A stretch of DNA of 64,000 bases from Nocardioides limicola (GTDB lineage Bacteria; Actinomycetota; Actinomycetes; Propionibacteriales; Nocardioidaceae): contig NZ_JAERJA010000004.1 of NCBI RefSeq assembly GCF_016827675.1, positions 186,001-250,000 of the forward strand, written 5' to 3'. The position numbers and the translations under genes are program-made. The notes beneath the pieces are model-generated. The model saw only the letters and a list, made by a program, of their open reading frames with translations. It searched no databases and was not told the origin of the DNA. Below, piece after piece: positions 18,685 through 26,190 of this stretch. Every line of letters starts with the position of its first letter. The first letter of the stretch is position 1.

Positions 18685-18714
18685 AGGACCCGGCTCGATA
18701 TCGAGCCGGGTCCT
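18685..18714 (+). terminator. Terminator of tRNA-Tyr
   Basis: A perfect 30-bp palindrome, 15-base arms AGGACCCGGCTCGAT and ATCGAGCCGGGTCCT, starting five bases after the tRNA. The stem is very stable. No U-run follows beyond a short TTT at 18721. Confidence 0.8.
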
Positions 18715-18767
18715 CGTGCATTTCCCCCGCAGAGCAGTCGGGCAGTCGTGCACAGCGACGGTCGTAC

Positions 18768-18809
18768 TGGTAAGACCACTTGACCATCGACCATGGTTGT
18801 GCGTACGGT
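18768..18809 (+). promoter_or_regulatory. Leaderless promoter with FadR-type operator for the GntR gene
   Basis: TTGACC (18780-18785) and TACGGT (18804-18809) are spaced by 18 bases, and the ATG at 18816 lies six bases beyond, so the transcript probably begins at the start codon. Just upstream, TGGT AAG ACCA (18768-18778) fits the TGGT-N3-ACCA pattern of FadR-subfamily GntR operators. A second short palindrome ACCATGGT lies in the spacer. Autoregulation is the simplest reading. Confidence 0.6.
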
Positions 18810-18815
18810 GCTGCC

Positions 18816-19538
18816 ATGGAACTCACCCCGGTGGTACGACGCTCGGTCGCCGACGACGTCTTCGAGCAGCTGCAGGCCCAGGTCGTCGTCGGTGACCTCG
18901 GGCCTGGTGCCCCGCTCCCCAGCGAACGTCGGCTGGCCGAGGCGCTCGGCGTCTCCCGCCCCGCCGTACGCGAGGCCCTGCAGCGGCTCGCCCAGGCCGG
19001 GCTGGTCGACATCCGCCAGGGGGACACCACCACGGTGAGGGACTTCCGCCGCCACGGCGGCCTCGACCTGTTGCCGCGGCTGTTGCTCACCGCGCACGGC
19101 CTGGACGTGGCGGTGGCCCGCAGCATCCTCGAGGCCCGTGCCCACATCGGCCCCAAGATCGCCGAACTGGCGGCCCGTCGCGGCGGGCCCGACCTGGCCC
19201 CGGCGCTGAGCGCCGCGTTGACCGCGCTGCGCTCGACCAACGACCCGGTGTCACGGCAGCACCGGGCGGTGGACTTCTGGCAGCTGCTCGTCGACGCGGC
19301 CGACTCGATCACCTTCCGGCTGATGTTCAACGGGATGCTTGCCGCCTACCTGCCCGCCGTCGAAGCGCTCGCGGAGGTGATGCGCGCCGAGGTGGAGCAG
19401 GACGAGACCTACGCCGCACTCGCCGACGCGGTCATCGCCGGCGACTCCGAGAACGCCCCCCGCCTGGCTGCCGCCCTGCTCGCTCCCACCTCGCAGGCCG
19501 TGCAGGACGCCCTGAACACCCTGGAGGACCCCCGATGA
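18816..19538 (+). CDS. GntR-family regulator with FCD domain
   Basis: A 240-residue transcription factor. The N-terminal winged helix is canonical: VVGDLGPGAPLPSERRLAEALGVSR then AVREALQRLAQAGLVDIRQG. The C-terminal all-helical FCD ligand domain begins near residue 90 (ILEARAHIGPKIAELAARRG), characteristic of the FadR subfamily that senses acyl-CoA or small organic acids. Start ATG is placed just after a -10 element, so it is likely leaderless. The stop overlaps the ATG of the fatty acid hydroxylase-family gene, which is its likely target. Ligand unknown. Confidence 0.9.
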   Translation: MELTPVVRRSVADDVFEQLQAQVVVGDLGPGAPLPSERRLAEALGVSRPAVREALQRLAQAGLVDIRQGDTTTVRDFRRHGGLDLLPRLLLTAHGLDVAVARSILEARAHIGPKIAELAARRGGPDLAPALSAALTALRSTNDPVSRQHRAVDFWQLLVDAADSITFRLMFNGMLAAYLPAVEALAEVMRAEVEQDETYAALADAVIAGDSENAPRLAAALLAPTSQAVQDALNTLEDPR

Positions 19539-20272
19539 AGCAGACAGACCCGATCGAGGAGCAGGCCCGCACCCGGCTCGCCGCCGACGAGGCCGCCGCC
19601 TCCCGTCGTACGCCGGTGACCCTCCGCGCCGCCGGTGCCGCCTTCTGGCGGCACCCGTCCCCGTGGCTGATCGCCACCGCCCTGGTCGGCGGCCTGGTCG
19701 CCCGGGTCGCGGTCGGCGACTGGCGTCTCACCGACCTGCTGGTCCCGGTGCTTCTGGTGGCCGCCTTCCCGGTGGTCGAGTGGGTGATCCACGTGATGAT
19801 CCTGCACTGGCGACCGCGCCGGCTGGGGCCGGTCACCGTGGACTCGCTGCTGGCCCGCAAGCACCGCGAGCACCACGGGGACCCGCGCGACGTGCCGCTG
19901 GTCTTCATCCCCTGGCAGACGTTCTACTGGCTGCTGCCGGCGCTGGTCGCGATCGCGCTGGTCGCCTTCCCGCGCACCGGCCTCGGCCTGACCTGGCTGT
20001 TGTCGGTGACCGTGCTGGGCCTGTGCTACGAGTGGACCCACTACCTGATCCACAGCGACTACCGGCCCCGCGGCCGGTTCTATAAGGCGGTCTGGCGCAA
20101 CCACCGGCTGCACCACTACAAGAACGAGCACTACTGGTTCAGCGTGACCAGCGCCGGCACCAGTGACCGGCTCTTCGGCACCTACCCGGATCCGGCCACC
20201 GTCACCACCTCGCCGACGGCGAAGAACCTGCACGGCAGCACCGAGCCCCGCCGCCCGGCCGGCCTCGGCTGA
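19535..20272 (+). CDS. Fatty acid hydroxylase / sterol desaturase family membrane protein
   Basis: A 245-residue membrane protein with about four helices and the histidine clusters of the family: EWVIHVMILHW, RKHREHHGDP, EWTHYLIHSDYRP, and NHRLHHYKNEHYWFSV. These bind a di-iron centre for oxygen-dependent hydroxylation of a lipid. It is coupled to the FCD/GntR regulator by ATGA overlap. Which lipid (fatty acid, sterol or carotenoid) is modified cannot be decided from sequence. The C-terminal ~25 residues are hydrophilic. Confidence 0.85.
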   Translation: MKQTDPIEEQARTRLAADEAAASRRTPVTLRAAGAAFWRHPSPWLIATALVGGLVARVAVGDWRLTDLLVPVLLVAAFPVVEWVIHVMILHWRPRRLGPVTVDSLLARKHREHHGDPRDVPLVFIPWQTFYWLLPALVAIALVAFPRTGLGLTWLLSVTVLGLCYEWTHYLIHSDYRPRGRFYKAVWRNHRLHHYKNEHYWFSVTSAGTSDRLFGTYPDPATVTTSPTAKNLHGSTEPRRPAGLG

Positions 20273-20328
20273 CGCGCCGGGGGTCGCCGGGGGTCGCCAG
20301 CGTCGGGGTCACCGGGCAGGATGGTGCC

Positions 20329-21342
20329 GTGACCAATCCCGAGACCGCGCCCACCGAGCTGCACTGCGTCGCCGGTGACCAGGTGCCCGAGGTCGAACTG
20401 CTCACGCCGCGCGAGGTGCCGCTGGGTGGCCCCCGGGCGATGACGGTACGACGTACCCTCCCGCAGCGGCACCGGTCGCTGATCGGCGCCTGGTGCTTCC
20501 TGGACCACTACGGCCCCAACGATGTCTCCGACTCCGGTGGGATGCGGGTGCCGCCGCACCCACACACCGGCCTGCAGACGGTGAGTTGGCTCTTCACCGG
20601 GGAGGTCGAGCACCGCGACAGCGCAGGCAACGTGGCGATGGTCCGCCCCGGCGAGGTGAACCTGATGACCGGCGGCCGCGGGATCAGCCACTCGGAGAAC
20701 TCCACCGCCGCCACCGACGTGCTGCACGGGGCCCAGTTGTGGGTGGCGCTGCCCGACGAGCATCGGTTCGCAGACCCCGGGTTCGAACACCATGCCCCCG
20801 CTCCGGTCTCCGGGGAGGGCTGGCAGGCCCGGGTGTTCCTCGGCACGCTGCTCGGCGACACCTCACCGGTGCACACGTTCACGCCCCTGTTGGGGGTGGA
20901 GTTCCTCCTCGACGCCGGCGCCGAGGCGACCTTCGACGTGGACGGCGGGTTCGAGCACGGTGTCCTGGTCGACGCCGGCGTCCTCGACGTCCGGCCCGGG
21001 GACGTCCCCGGGCGACAGGTCAAGCCCGGCGAGCTGGCCTACCTGGCCCCCGGCCGTGGGCAGCTCACCCTGGTCGCCGGCGCCGAACCGGTCCGCGCGC
21101 TGCTGCTCGGCGGGCCGCCCTTCGGCGAGTCGATCGTGATGTGGTGGAACTTCGTCGGTCGCAGCCACGACGAGATCGCCGGCTTCCGGGACGAGTGGCA
21201 GGCCCAGATCACCCGCGACGGTGAGGTGGTCGGCGACGGCCAGCAGGTCGCCCCCGGGCGCTTCGGCATCGTCCTCGACGACCACGACCGGCCGATCCCC
21301 GCACCGCGGTTGCCGAACGCGCGTCTCAAGGAACGCCGGTGA
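20329..21342 (+). CDS. Pirin family protein
   Basis: A 337-residue bicupin. The metal-binding N-terminal cupin shows PHPHTGLQTVSWLFTGEVEH and MTGGRGISHSENS, and a second cupin with a pirin C-terminal domain follows (LGGPPFGESIVMWWNFVGRS). Bacterial pirins act as quercetinases or as regulators of enzymes such as pyruvate dehydrogenase; the role here is open. The GTG at 20329 follows a CAGGAT element by six bases, so it may be leaderless. Confidence 0.92.
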   Translation: MTNPETAPTELHCVAGDQVPEVELLTPREVPLGGPRAMTVRRTLPQRHRSLIGAWCFLDHYGPNDVSDSGGMRVPPHPHTGLQTVSWLFTGEVEHRDSAGNVAMVRPGEVNLMTGGRGISHSENSTAATDVLHGAQLWVALPDEHRFADPGFEHHAPAPVSGEGWQARVFLGTLLGDTSPVHTFTPLLGVEFLLDAGAEATFDVDGGFEHGVLVDAGVLDVRPGDVPGRQVKPGELAYLAPGRGQLTLVAGAEPVRALLLGGPPFGESIVMWWNFVGRSHDEIAGFRDEWQAQITRDGEVVGDGQQVAPGRFGIVLDDHDRPIPAPRLPNARLKERR

Positions 21343-21358
21343 CCCTGGAGGAGTGCCG

Positions 21359-21922
21359 GTGACGCCGGAGCTGGCGCGCTGTGCCTGGGCCACCACCCCG
21401 GGCCCGATGCAGGACTACCACGACCGGGAGTGGGGGGTGCCGGTCACCGGCGAGGCCGCGCTCTTCGAACGACTCAGCCTGGAGGCGTTCCAGTCGGGCC
21501 TGAGCTGGGCGACGATCCTGGCCAAACGCCCGGCGTTCCGGGAGGCGTTCGACGGCTTCGTGCCCGACCTGGTCGCCGAGTACGACGCCACCCGGCGTGC
21601 CGATCTGCTCGCCGACGTCCGGATCGTCCGCAACGCCGCCAAGATCGACGCCACGATCGGGAACGCCCGGGCCGTGATCGAGCTCCGCGGGTCCGGCGGC
21701 CTGGAGGAGTTGGTGGCACGCTTCCGGCCGGCCAGCGACCCGGAGCCGACCCGGCCCGAGGAGGTGCCGACCAGCAGTGTCGAATCGACCGCGTTGAGCA
21801 AGGAGCTGAAGCGGCACGGGTTCCGCTTCGTCGGCCCGACCACCATGCATGCGCTGATGGAGGCGATCGGCCTGGTCGACACCCACCTGGTCGGCTGTCA
21901 CCGGCGGGGATGCGGCCGGTGA
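21359..21922 (+). CDS. tag: DNA-3-methyladenine glycosylase I
   Basis: A 187-residue repair enzyme, the same length as E. coli Tag. CAWATTPGPMQDYHDREWG carries the first zinc Cys and His and the base-binding Glu/Trp. FQSGLSWATILAKRPAFREAF is the helix-hairpin-helix region and VGCHRRGC at the end supplies the second His/Cys pair. The GTG at 21359 follows a strong GGAGGAG five bases upstream. It removes 3-methyladenine from alkylated DNA. Its stop overlaps the GTG of the next gene. Confidence 0.95.
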   Translation: MTPELARCAWATTPGPMQDYHDREWGVPVTGEAALFERLSLEAFQSGLSWATILAKRPAFREAFDGFVPDLVAEYDATRRADLLADVRIVRNAAKIDATIGNARAVIELRGSGGLEELVARFRPASDPEPTRPEEVPTSSVESTALSKELKRHGFRFVGPTTMHALMEAIGLVDTHLVGCHRRGCGR

Positions 21923-22290
21923 CCGGTGTCCGGCCCGGGCTGATCAGCGGGCTCACCTGGCTGCTGGTCTGCCAGCTCGCCGGCGAACTGGTGGTGCGGC
22001 TGCTGGGGCTGCCGGTGCCGGGCGCGGTGCTCGGCATGGTGATCCTGTTAGCGCTGCTGTGCTGGCGACGCCCACCCGAGACCGCCTCGGTGCTCCGGGC
22101 CGCGGACGCGCTGCTACGACACCTGCAGCTCTTCTTCGTGCCCGCCGGAGTCGGCCTGATCACCTTCCTCGCGCTGCTGCGGGAGGAGGCGGTGCCGTTG
22201 CTGGTGGCCACACTGGTGAGCTGGTTCGTGGCCCTGGCCCTGGTGGGCGGTCTGGTCACCCTGCTCGGTCGAGGGGAGCCGGCGCGGTGA
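21919..22290 (+). CDS. CidA/LrgA family holin-like membrane protein
   Basis: About 123 residues with four hydrophobic helices. The segment LGLPVPGAVLGMVILLALLCW is the LrgA/CidA signature, and LQLFFVPAGVGLITF follows. The GTG at 21919 overlaps the tag stop; an in-frame ATG at 21910 would add three residues. With the next gene it forms an LrgA-LrgB pair, linked in other bacteria to control of murein hydrolysis, pyruvate uptake or glycolate export. Confidence 0.9.
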   Translation: MTGVRPGLISGLTWLLVCQLAGELVVRLLGLPVPGAVLGMVILLALLCWRRPPETASVLRAADALLRHLQLFFVPAGVGLITFLALLREEAVPLLVATLVSWFVALALVGGLVTLLGRGEPAR

Positions 22291-23015
22291 GCGCCGACCG
22301 GATCGTCGAGACCTGGGACTGGGTGCAGAGCTCGCCCGCCTTCGGCCTGTTGCTGACCCTGATCGGCTACCGGATCGGTCGGGAGCTGCAGCAGCGAGTG
22401 GCCCGGCCGTGGCTGAAGGCGGTCACTCAACCCGTGCTGGTGGCGATGGTCGTGGTGGGGGCGGTGCTGCTCGTGTTCGACATCGACTACGCCGACTACC
22501 TGGTCGGCGCCTCGCTGATCGTCTTCCTGCTCGGGCCGGCCACGGTGGCGCTGGCGGTGCCGCTGTATCGCCAGGTCCACCATCTGCGCCGGCTGGCCGT
22601 CCCGATCCTGGTCGCCCTCCCGCTGGCCGCCGCGGTGTCGATCACCCTCGGACTGCTACTGGTGCGTTGGCTCGGCGGCAGCGAGGAACTGGCCCTGTCC
22701 ATGGCCCCCAAGGCCGCCACCACCCCGGTCGCGATCGCGCTGGCCGAGCAGATCGGCGGCATCGGCCCGCTGGCCGCGGCGTTGGCGGTCACTATCGGGG
22801 TGTTCGGCGCGGTGGCGGGACCGGGCGTGCTCACCCTGCTGCGGATCCGGGACCGGCGGGCCCGAGGGCTGGCCATCGGTGCGGTCTCGCACGGGATCGG
22901 CACCGCTCGGGCGCTCGCCGACCACCCGGTCGAAGGGGCCTTCGCCGGGTTGTCGATGGGTCTCACCGCACTGGCCATCAGCGTGCTGGTGCCCCTGCTT
23001 CTGCTCGTCCTCTGA
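22287..23015 (+). CDS. LrgB/CidB family membrane protein
   Basis: A 242-residue polytopic protein. SMAPKAATTPVAIALAEQIGG and ARGLAIGAVSHGIGTARAL are the conserved LrgB motifs. The GTG overlaps the stop of the LrgA-like gene (GTGA). The pair is translationally coupled and probably forms one membrane complex. No LytSR-type two-component regulator is adjacent, so regulation differs from the Staphylococcus case. Confidence 0.92.
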   Translation: MSADRIVETWDWVQSSPAFGLLLTLIGYRIGRELQQRVARPWLKAVTQPVLVAMVVVGAVLLVFDIDYADYLVGASLIVFLLGPATVALAVPLYRQVHHLRRLAVPILVALPLAAAVSITLGLLLVRWLGGSEELALSMAPKAATTPVAIALAEQIGGIGPLAAALAVTIGVFGAVAGPGVLTLLRIRDRRARGLAIGAVSHGIGTARALADHPVEGAFAGLSMGLTALAISVLVPLLLLVL

Positions 23016-23048
23016 ACGCCTCCGGGTGCGGCTGGGTAGGTTGACGTC

Positions 23049-24452
23049 ATGACCCGTGTGCATGCCTACTCCGACGACGCGCTCGGTGACTCCGACGCCG
23101 TCGACCTGAACCGTCGCCTGGCTTCGGGCCACGTCTCCATCCCCGAGGTGGTGGACGCCGCGATCACCCGGACCGAGCGGGTCGCCGCCGATCTGGGTGC
23201 CGTGGCGATGGAGACCTTCCAGGCCGCGCGTGACCTGGCCGCTGAGCCGAGCCCCGGCTGGTTCGCCGGGATCCCGACGTTCATCAAGGACAACGTCGCC
23301 GTCGCCGGGCTGCCCACCCAGCAGGGCTGCGACGCCTTCGTGAGCAAGCCGGCCAAGGCCGACGGAGACTTCGTCCGGATGTACCGGGCCACCGGCCTGG
23401 TCCCGCTGGGCAAGACCCAACTCTCGGAGTTCGGCTTCAGCGCCTCCGCCGAGCACCCGCGCCTGGGGCCGGTGCGCAACCCCTGGCACATCGAGTACTC
23501 GGCCGGCGCGTCGTCGTCGGGCTCCGCCGCACTGGTGGCGGCGGGAGCGGTGCCGATCGCGCACGCCAACGACGGCGGCGGGTCGATCCGGATCCCGGCC
23601 GCGGTGAACGGGTTGGTCGGGCTCAAGCCGACCCGTGGCCGACTGCCCCAGGACGCGCTGCTGCGGCAGATGCCGGTGCGGATCGTCGCCGACGGCGTGG
23701 TCACCCGCAGCGTCCGGGACACGGCCGCCTTCTTCCGGGAGGCGGAGAAGGTCTACCGGAACGTGAAGCTGCCTCCGATCGGGGACATCACCCGCAGCAC
23801 CAAGGCCCGACTCAAGGTCGCCGTGGTCACCCGCTCGGTGGACACCGAATGCGACCCCGAGGTCCGCGACGAGACTCTGCGGGTCGCCGCGCTGATGGAG
23901 GAGCTGGGGCATCAGGTCGAGGAGGTGGATCCGCCGGTGCCGTCCTACTTCCCCGACGACTTCCTGCTCTACTGGGGCTTCCTGGCGATGGTGACGGTGC
24001 GTACCGGTCGTCGTACCCACGGGCGGAGCTGGGACCGCGACAAGTGCGACAACCTCACCCTCGGACTCGACCAGCACGTCCGCCGGCAACTCCACAAGTT
24101 GCCGTTGGCCACCACCCGACTGGCCGCGTCCCGGCACGTGAGTGCCCGGTTCTTCCGGAACTACGACGTGGTGCTCACCCCGACTCTGGCCGGCGCCACT
24201 CCCCGACTGGGCCACCTCGATCCGACCCAGGACTTCGACACCCTGATGGAGAAGCTGATGGCGTGGGTGGCCTTCACCCCCCTGCAGAACGCCACCGGCG
24301 ATCCGGCCATCTCGCTGCCGCTGGCCCAGAGTGCGGACGGGATGCCGCTGGGGATGATGTTCGCAGCTGCGCAGGGCCGTGAAGCGACCCTGCTGGAGCT
24401 GGCCTACGAGCTTGAGGAGGCCTCACCACCGGTCCGCATCAGCCAGGTCTGA
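23049..24452 (+). CDS. Amidase of the amidase-signature family
   Basis: A 467-residue hydrolase with the Ser-cisSer-Lys triad: Lys80 in PTFIKDN, the serine cluster in YSAGASSSGSAALVAAGA, and the nucleophile Ser179 in DGGGSIRIPAAVNGLVGLKP. It has no signal peptide. The ATG at 23049 follows TAGGTT (23037-23042) by six bases, suggesting a leaderless transcript separate from lrgAB. It is not the GatA subunit: no gatC or gatB nearby, and the C-terminus differs. Substrate unknown. Confidence 0.9.
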   Translation: MTRVHAYSDDALGDSDAVDLNRRLASGHVSIPEVVDAAITRTERVAADLGAVAMETFQAARDLAAEPSPGWFAGIPTFIKDNVAVAGLPTQQGCDAFVSKPAKADGDFVRMYRATGLVPLGKTQLSEFGFSASAEHPRLGPVRNPWHIEYSAGASSSGSAALVAAGAVPIAHANDGGGSIRIPAAVNGLVGLKPTRGRLPQDALLRQMPVRIVADGVVTRSVRDTAAFFREAEKVYRNVKLPPIGDITRSTKARLKVAVVTRSVDTECDPEVRDETLRVAALMEELGHQVEEVDPPVPSYFPDDFLLYWGFLAMVTVRTGRRTHGRSWDRDKCDNLTLGLDQHVRRQLHKLPLATTRLAASRHVSARFFRNYDVVLTPTLAGATPRLGHLDPTQDFDTLMEKLMAWVAFTPLQNATGDPAISLPLAQSADGMPLGMMFAAAQGREATLLELAYELEEASPPVRISQV

Positions 24453-24528
24453 GGTGGCTGTGGGCAGCCGATCGGTCGCCTTCGTCGAGCGGCGCCCAGG
24501 CGATTTCGTGAACGGGCACGTGGCTGTG

Positions 24529-24534
24529 TATTCT
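24529..24534 (+). promoter_or_regulatory. Likely -10 element for tRNA-Thr
   Basis: TATTCT lies 13 bases before the tRNA-Thr gene; a weak TTCGTG (24505-24510) is 18 bases upstream. An identical TATTCT is found before tRNA-Tyr at 18550-18555. Confidence 0.4.
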
Positions 24535-24546
24535 TCGTTGTCGCTT

Positions 24547-24619
24547 GCCCCTTTAGCTCAGTCGGCAGAGCGTCTCCATGGTAAGGAGAAGGTCTACGGT
24601 TCGATTCCGTAAAGGGGCT
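24547..24619 (+). tRNA. tRNA-Thr (anticodon GGT)
   Basis: Acceptor stem GCCCCTT/AAGGGGC, anticodon arm TCTCC-ATGGTAA-GGAGA with anticodon GGT, and T-arm TACGGTTCGATTCCGTA. The 3' CCA is not encoded. Confidence 0.96.
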
Positions 24620-24676
24620 CTGGGTTGGGGTTCCGGTGGTCGCCAGGTGGCGACCACCGGGCCGCCTCCGTCCAGT

Positions 24677-24753
24677 GGCGGGGTAGCTCAGGTGGTTAGA
24701 GCACACGGCTCATAATCGTGGTGTCGCGGGTTCGAGTCCCGCCCCCGCTACCA
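24677..24753 (+). tRNA. tRNA-Met, elongator type (anticodon CAT)
   Basis: Acceptor GGCGGGG/CCCCGCT pairs except for a G-U at the first position; the anticodon arm CACGG-CTCATAA-TCGTG gives CAT; T-arm GCGGGTTCGAGTCCCGC. CCA is encoded at 24751-24753. The paired acceptor end and arm sequence favour the elongator over the initiator. Confidence 0.94.
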
Positions 24754-24784
24754 AGACCTGACGACAAACACGAAGGACACAGCG

Positions 24785-24955
24785 ATGGCTTCCAAGAGCT
24801 CAGACGTTCGCCCCAAGATCACGCTCGAGTGCACCGAGTGCAAGGAGCGCAACTACATCACCAAGAAGAACCGGCGGAACCACCCCGACCGGCTCGAGAT
24901 GAAGAAGTTCTGCCCGCGCTGCAAGTCGCACACCGGGCACAAGGAAACCCGCTGA
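24785..24955 (+). CDS. rpmG: 50S ribosomal protein L33
   Basis: A 56-residue ribosomal protein beginning [20 protein letters not shown]. Two CxxC pairs (CTEC and CPRC) form a zinc ribbon, so this is the zinc-containing form. It lies directly after tRNA-Thr and tRNA-Met and before the dehydratase genes, the same arrangement as rpmG2 in mycobacteria. A hairpin terminator follows at 24972. Confidence 0.97.
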   Translation: MASKSSDVRPKITLECTECKERNYITKKNRRNHPDRLEMKKFCPRCKSHTGHKETR

Positions 24956-24971
24956 CCCCAGCGGGCCTGAC

Positions 24972-24998
24972 ACGCCACCGGCCATCGGCCGGTGGCGT
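24972..24998 (+). terminator. Hairpin terminator after rpmG
   Basis: Perfect 11-bp stem ACGCCACCGGC/GCCGGTGGCGT, loop CATCG, 17 bases after the rpmG stop. It is also only 15 bases past the end of the convergent coiled-coil gene and can serve both strands. Confidence 0.8.
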
Positions 24999-25012
24999 CG
25001 CCATTTCCGGGC

Positions 25013-25351
25013 TCAGCCCTTCGTCACCGCGGCGTGGATCTCGGCGACCTGCTGGGCCAGCGCCGGCAGCTGCTTGAGCAGCGCCATCTCCTCCTCGAGC
25101 TCCGAGAGCAGGCCCTTCACCTCGGCCAGCGCGGTCTGGGTCTCGGTCAGCGTCTCCTGAGTGGTGACCAGGGTGGTCCGGGTCTCGCCGAGGAGCTCCT
25201 CGACGCTGGTCAAGGTGCCGCTGACCGTCGACAGTGTCGTGTCCACGTTGCCGAGGGTGCCGTCCACCCGGCCCAGGACGCCGTCCACGGTCTTCAAGGT
25301 GTCGTCTGCGCGGCCGAGCACGGCCGCCGGGTTCCGGAAAGTCGCCTTCAT
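25013..25351 (-). CDS. Small heptad-repeat coiled-coil protein
   Basis: A 112-residue protein not recognised as a known family. From about residue 18 to the end it is an almost unbroken series of heptads: TLKTVDG, VLGRVDG, TLGNVDT, TLSTVSG, TLTSVEE, LLGETRT, TLVTTQE and so on, with Leu and Val or Leu in the core positions. This predicts a long amphipathic helix, either a coiled coil or a surface-binding helix like those of phasins. There is no signal peptide, transmembrane segment or cysteine. ATG 25351 has GAGG five bases upstream. It is divergent from the hadA-like gene with 33 bases between starts. Confidence 0.75.
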   Translation of the reverse strand: MKATFRNPAAVLGRADDTLKTVDGVLGRVDGTLGNVDTTLSTVSGTLTSVEELLGETRTTLVTTQETLTETQTALAEVKGLLSELEEEMALLKQLPALAQQVAEIHAAVTKG

Positions 25352-25384
25352 GGGACCTCACCCTAGGCTGCTAGCGTCAGCCGC

Positions 25385-25792
25385 GTGAGCAATGACGCGT
25401 CCGTGGCCGACCTGGTCGGCCGGGAGTTCCCCCCCACCGACCCCTATCTGGTCAGCGAGGATCGGGTGGCCGAGTTCGCCGCCGCGACCGGCACGCCGTA
25501 CGCCGGATCAGTGCCGGCGACCTTCCCGATCGTGCTGGCGATGGATGCCATGCAACGCTTCCTGGCCGTGGCCGGCATCGACCTGTTCCGGATCGTGCAC
25601 GGTGACCAGCGTTTCGAGTACGCGCGCCCGGTGCGCATCGGCGATCGGCTCACCGCAGCCCTGGAGGTGGTCTCGGTGCGCAGCATCGGCGGCAACGACA
25701 TCATCGGCACCCGCAGCGCGATCACCGATGCCGACGGCGTCGAGGTGTGCGCGACGTCGGCGACCCTGGTGCACCGGGGCGGTGCGGCATGA
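25385..25792 (+). CDS. MaoC N-terminal/FAS1-like dehydratase subunit (HadA-like)
   Basis: A 135-residue hot-dog-fold protein. The segment FEYARPVRIGDRLTAALEVVSV and the small preceding YAGSVPATFPIVL match HadA-type subunits, which bind acyl chains but lack the catalytic Asp-His. The GTG at 25385 follows TAGCGT by seven bases, suggesting leaderless transcription. ATGA overlap with the HadB-like gene shows that the two form one enzyme. In mycobacteria the homologous locus sits at the same place after rpmG and dehydrates 3-hydroxyacyl-ACP in FAS-II. Confidence 0.85.
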   Translation: MSNDASVADLVGREFPPTDPYLVSEDRVAEFAAATGTPYAGSVPATFPIVLAMDAMQRFLAVAGIDLFRIVHGDQRFEYARPVRIGDRLTAALEVVSVRSIGGNDIIGTRSAITDADGVEVCATSATLVHRGGAA

Positions 25793-26190
25793 CCGCGCTG
25801 ACCGCCGGCACCGAACTGCCGACCCGCCACTACCGGATCACCCGCGCCGACCTGGTCCGGTACGCCGGCGCCAGTGGTGACTTCAACCCGATCCACTGGT
25901 CGGATCGGGTCGCGACCTCGGTGGGGCTGCCCGGCGTGATCGCCCATGGGATGTACACGCTGGCCCTGGCGGCCCGCGCGGTCGCGGAGTGGACCGAGGG
26001 TGCGGAGGTGCTCGAACTGGCCGCGAAGTTCACCAACCCGGTGCCGGTGCCTGACGACGACACCGGGGTGGAGGTCGCGGTCGCCGGCACCGTGGGCGAG
26101 AGCGCCGAGGGGCGGACCCGGATCGAACTCACCGTCACCTGCGGCGGGACCAAGGTGCTCGGCCGCCCCACGGCAGTGGTCCGTGGCTGA
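25789..26190 (+). CDS. MaoC-like (R)-3-hydroxyacyl dehydratase (HadB-like)
   Basis: A 133-residue hot-dog protein with the hydratase-2 motif: Asp and His in SGDFNPIHWSD (about residues 31-41), followed by GLPGVIAHGMYTLAL. These residues catalyse loss of water from 3-hydroxyacyl thioesters. It pairs with the HadA-like subunit upstream (ATGA overlap). No third HadC-like gene follows; murB overlaps the 3' end by eight bases instead. Whether it serves FAS-II or another acyl pathway is not decided by sequence. Confidence 0.87.
   Translation: MTALTAGTELPTRHYRITRADLVRYAGASGDFNPIHWSDRVATSVGLPGVIAHGMYTLALAARAVAEWTEGAEVLELAAKFTNPVPVPDDDTGVEVAVAGTVGESAEGRTRIELTVTCGGTKVLGRPTAVVRG

Noticed and set aside
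23049..24452. GatA subunit of aspartyl/glutamyl-tRNA amidotransferase
   Set aside because: The amidase signature is present, but gatB and gatC are not adjacent and the C-terminal half does not show GatA features.
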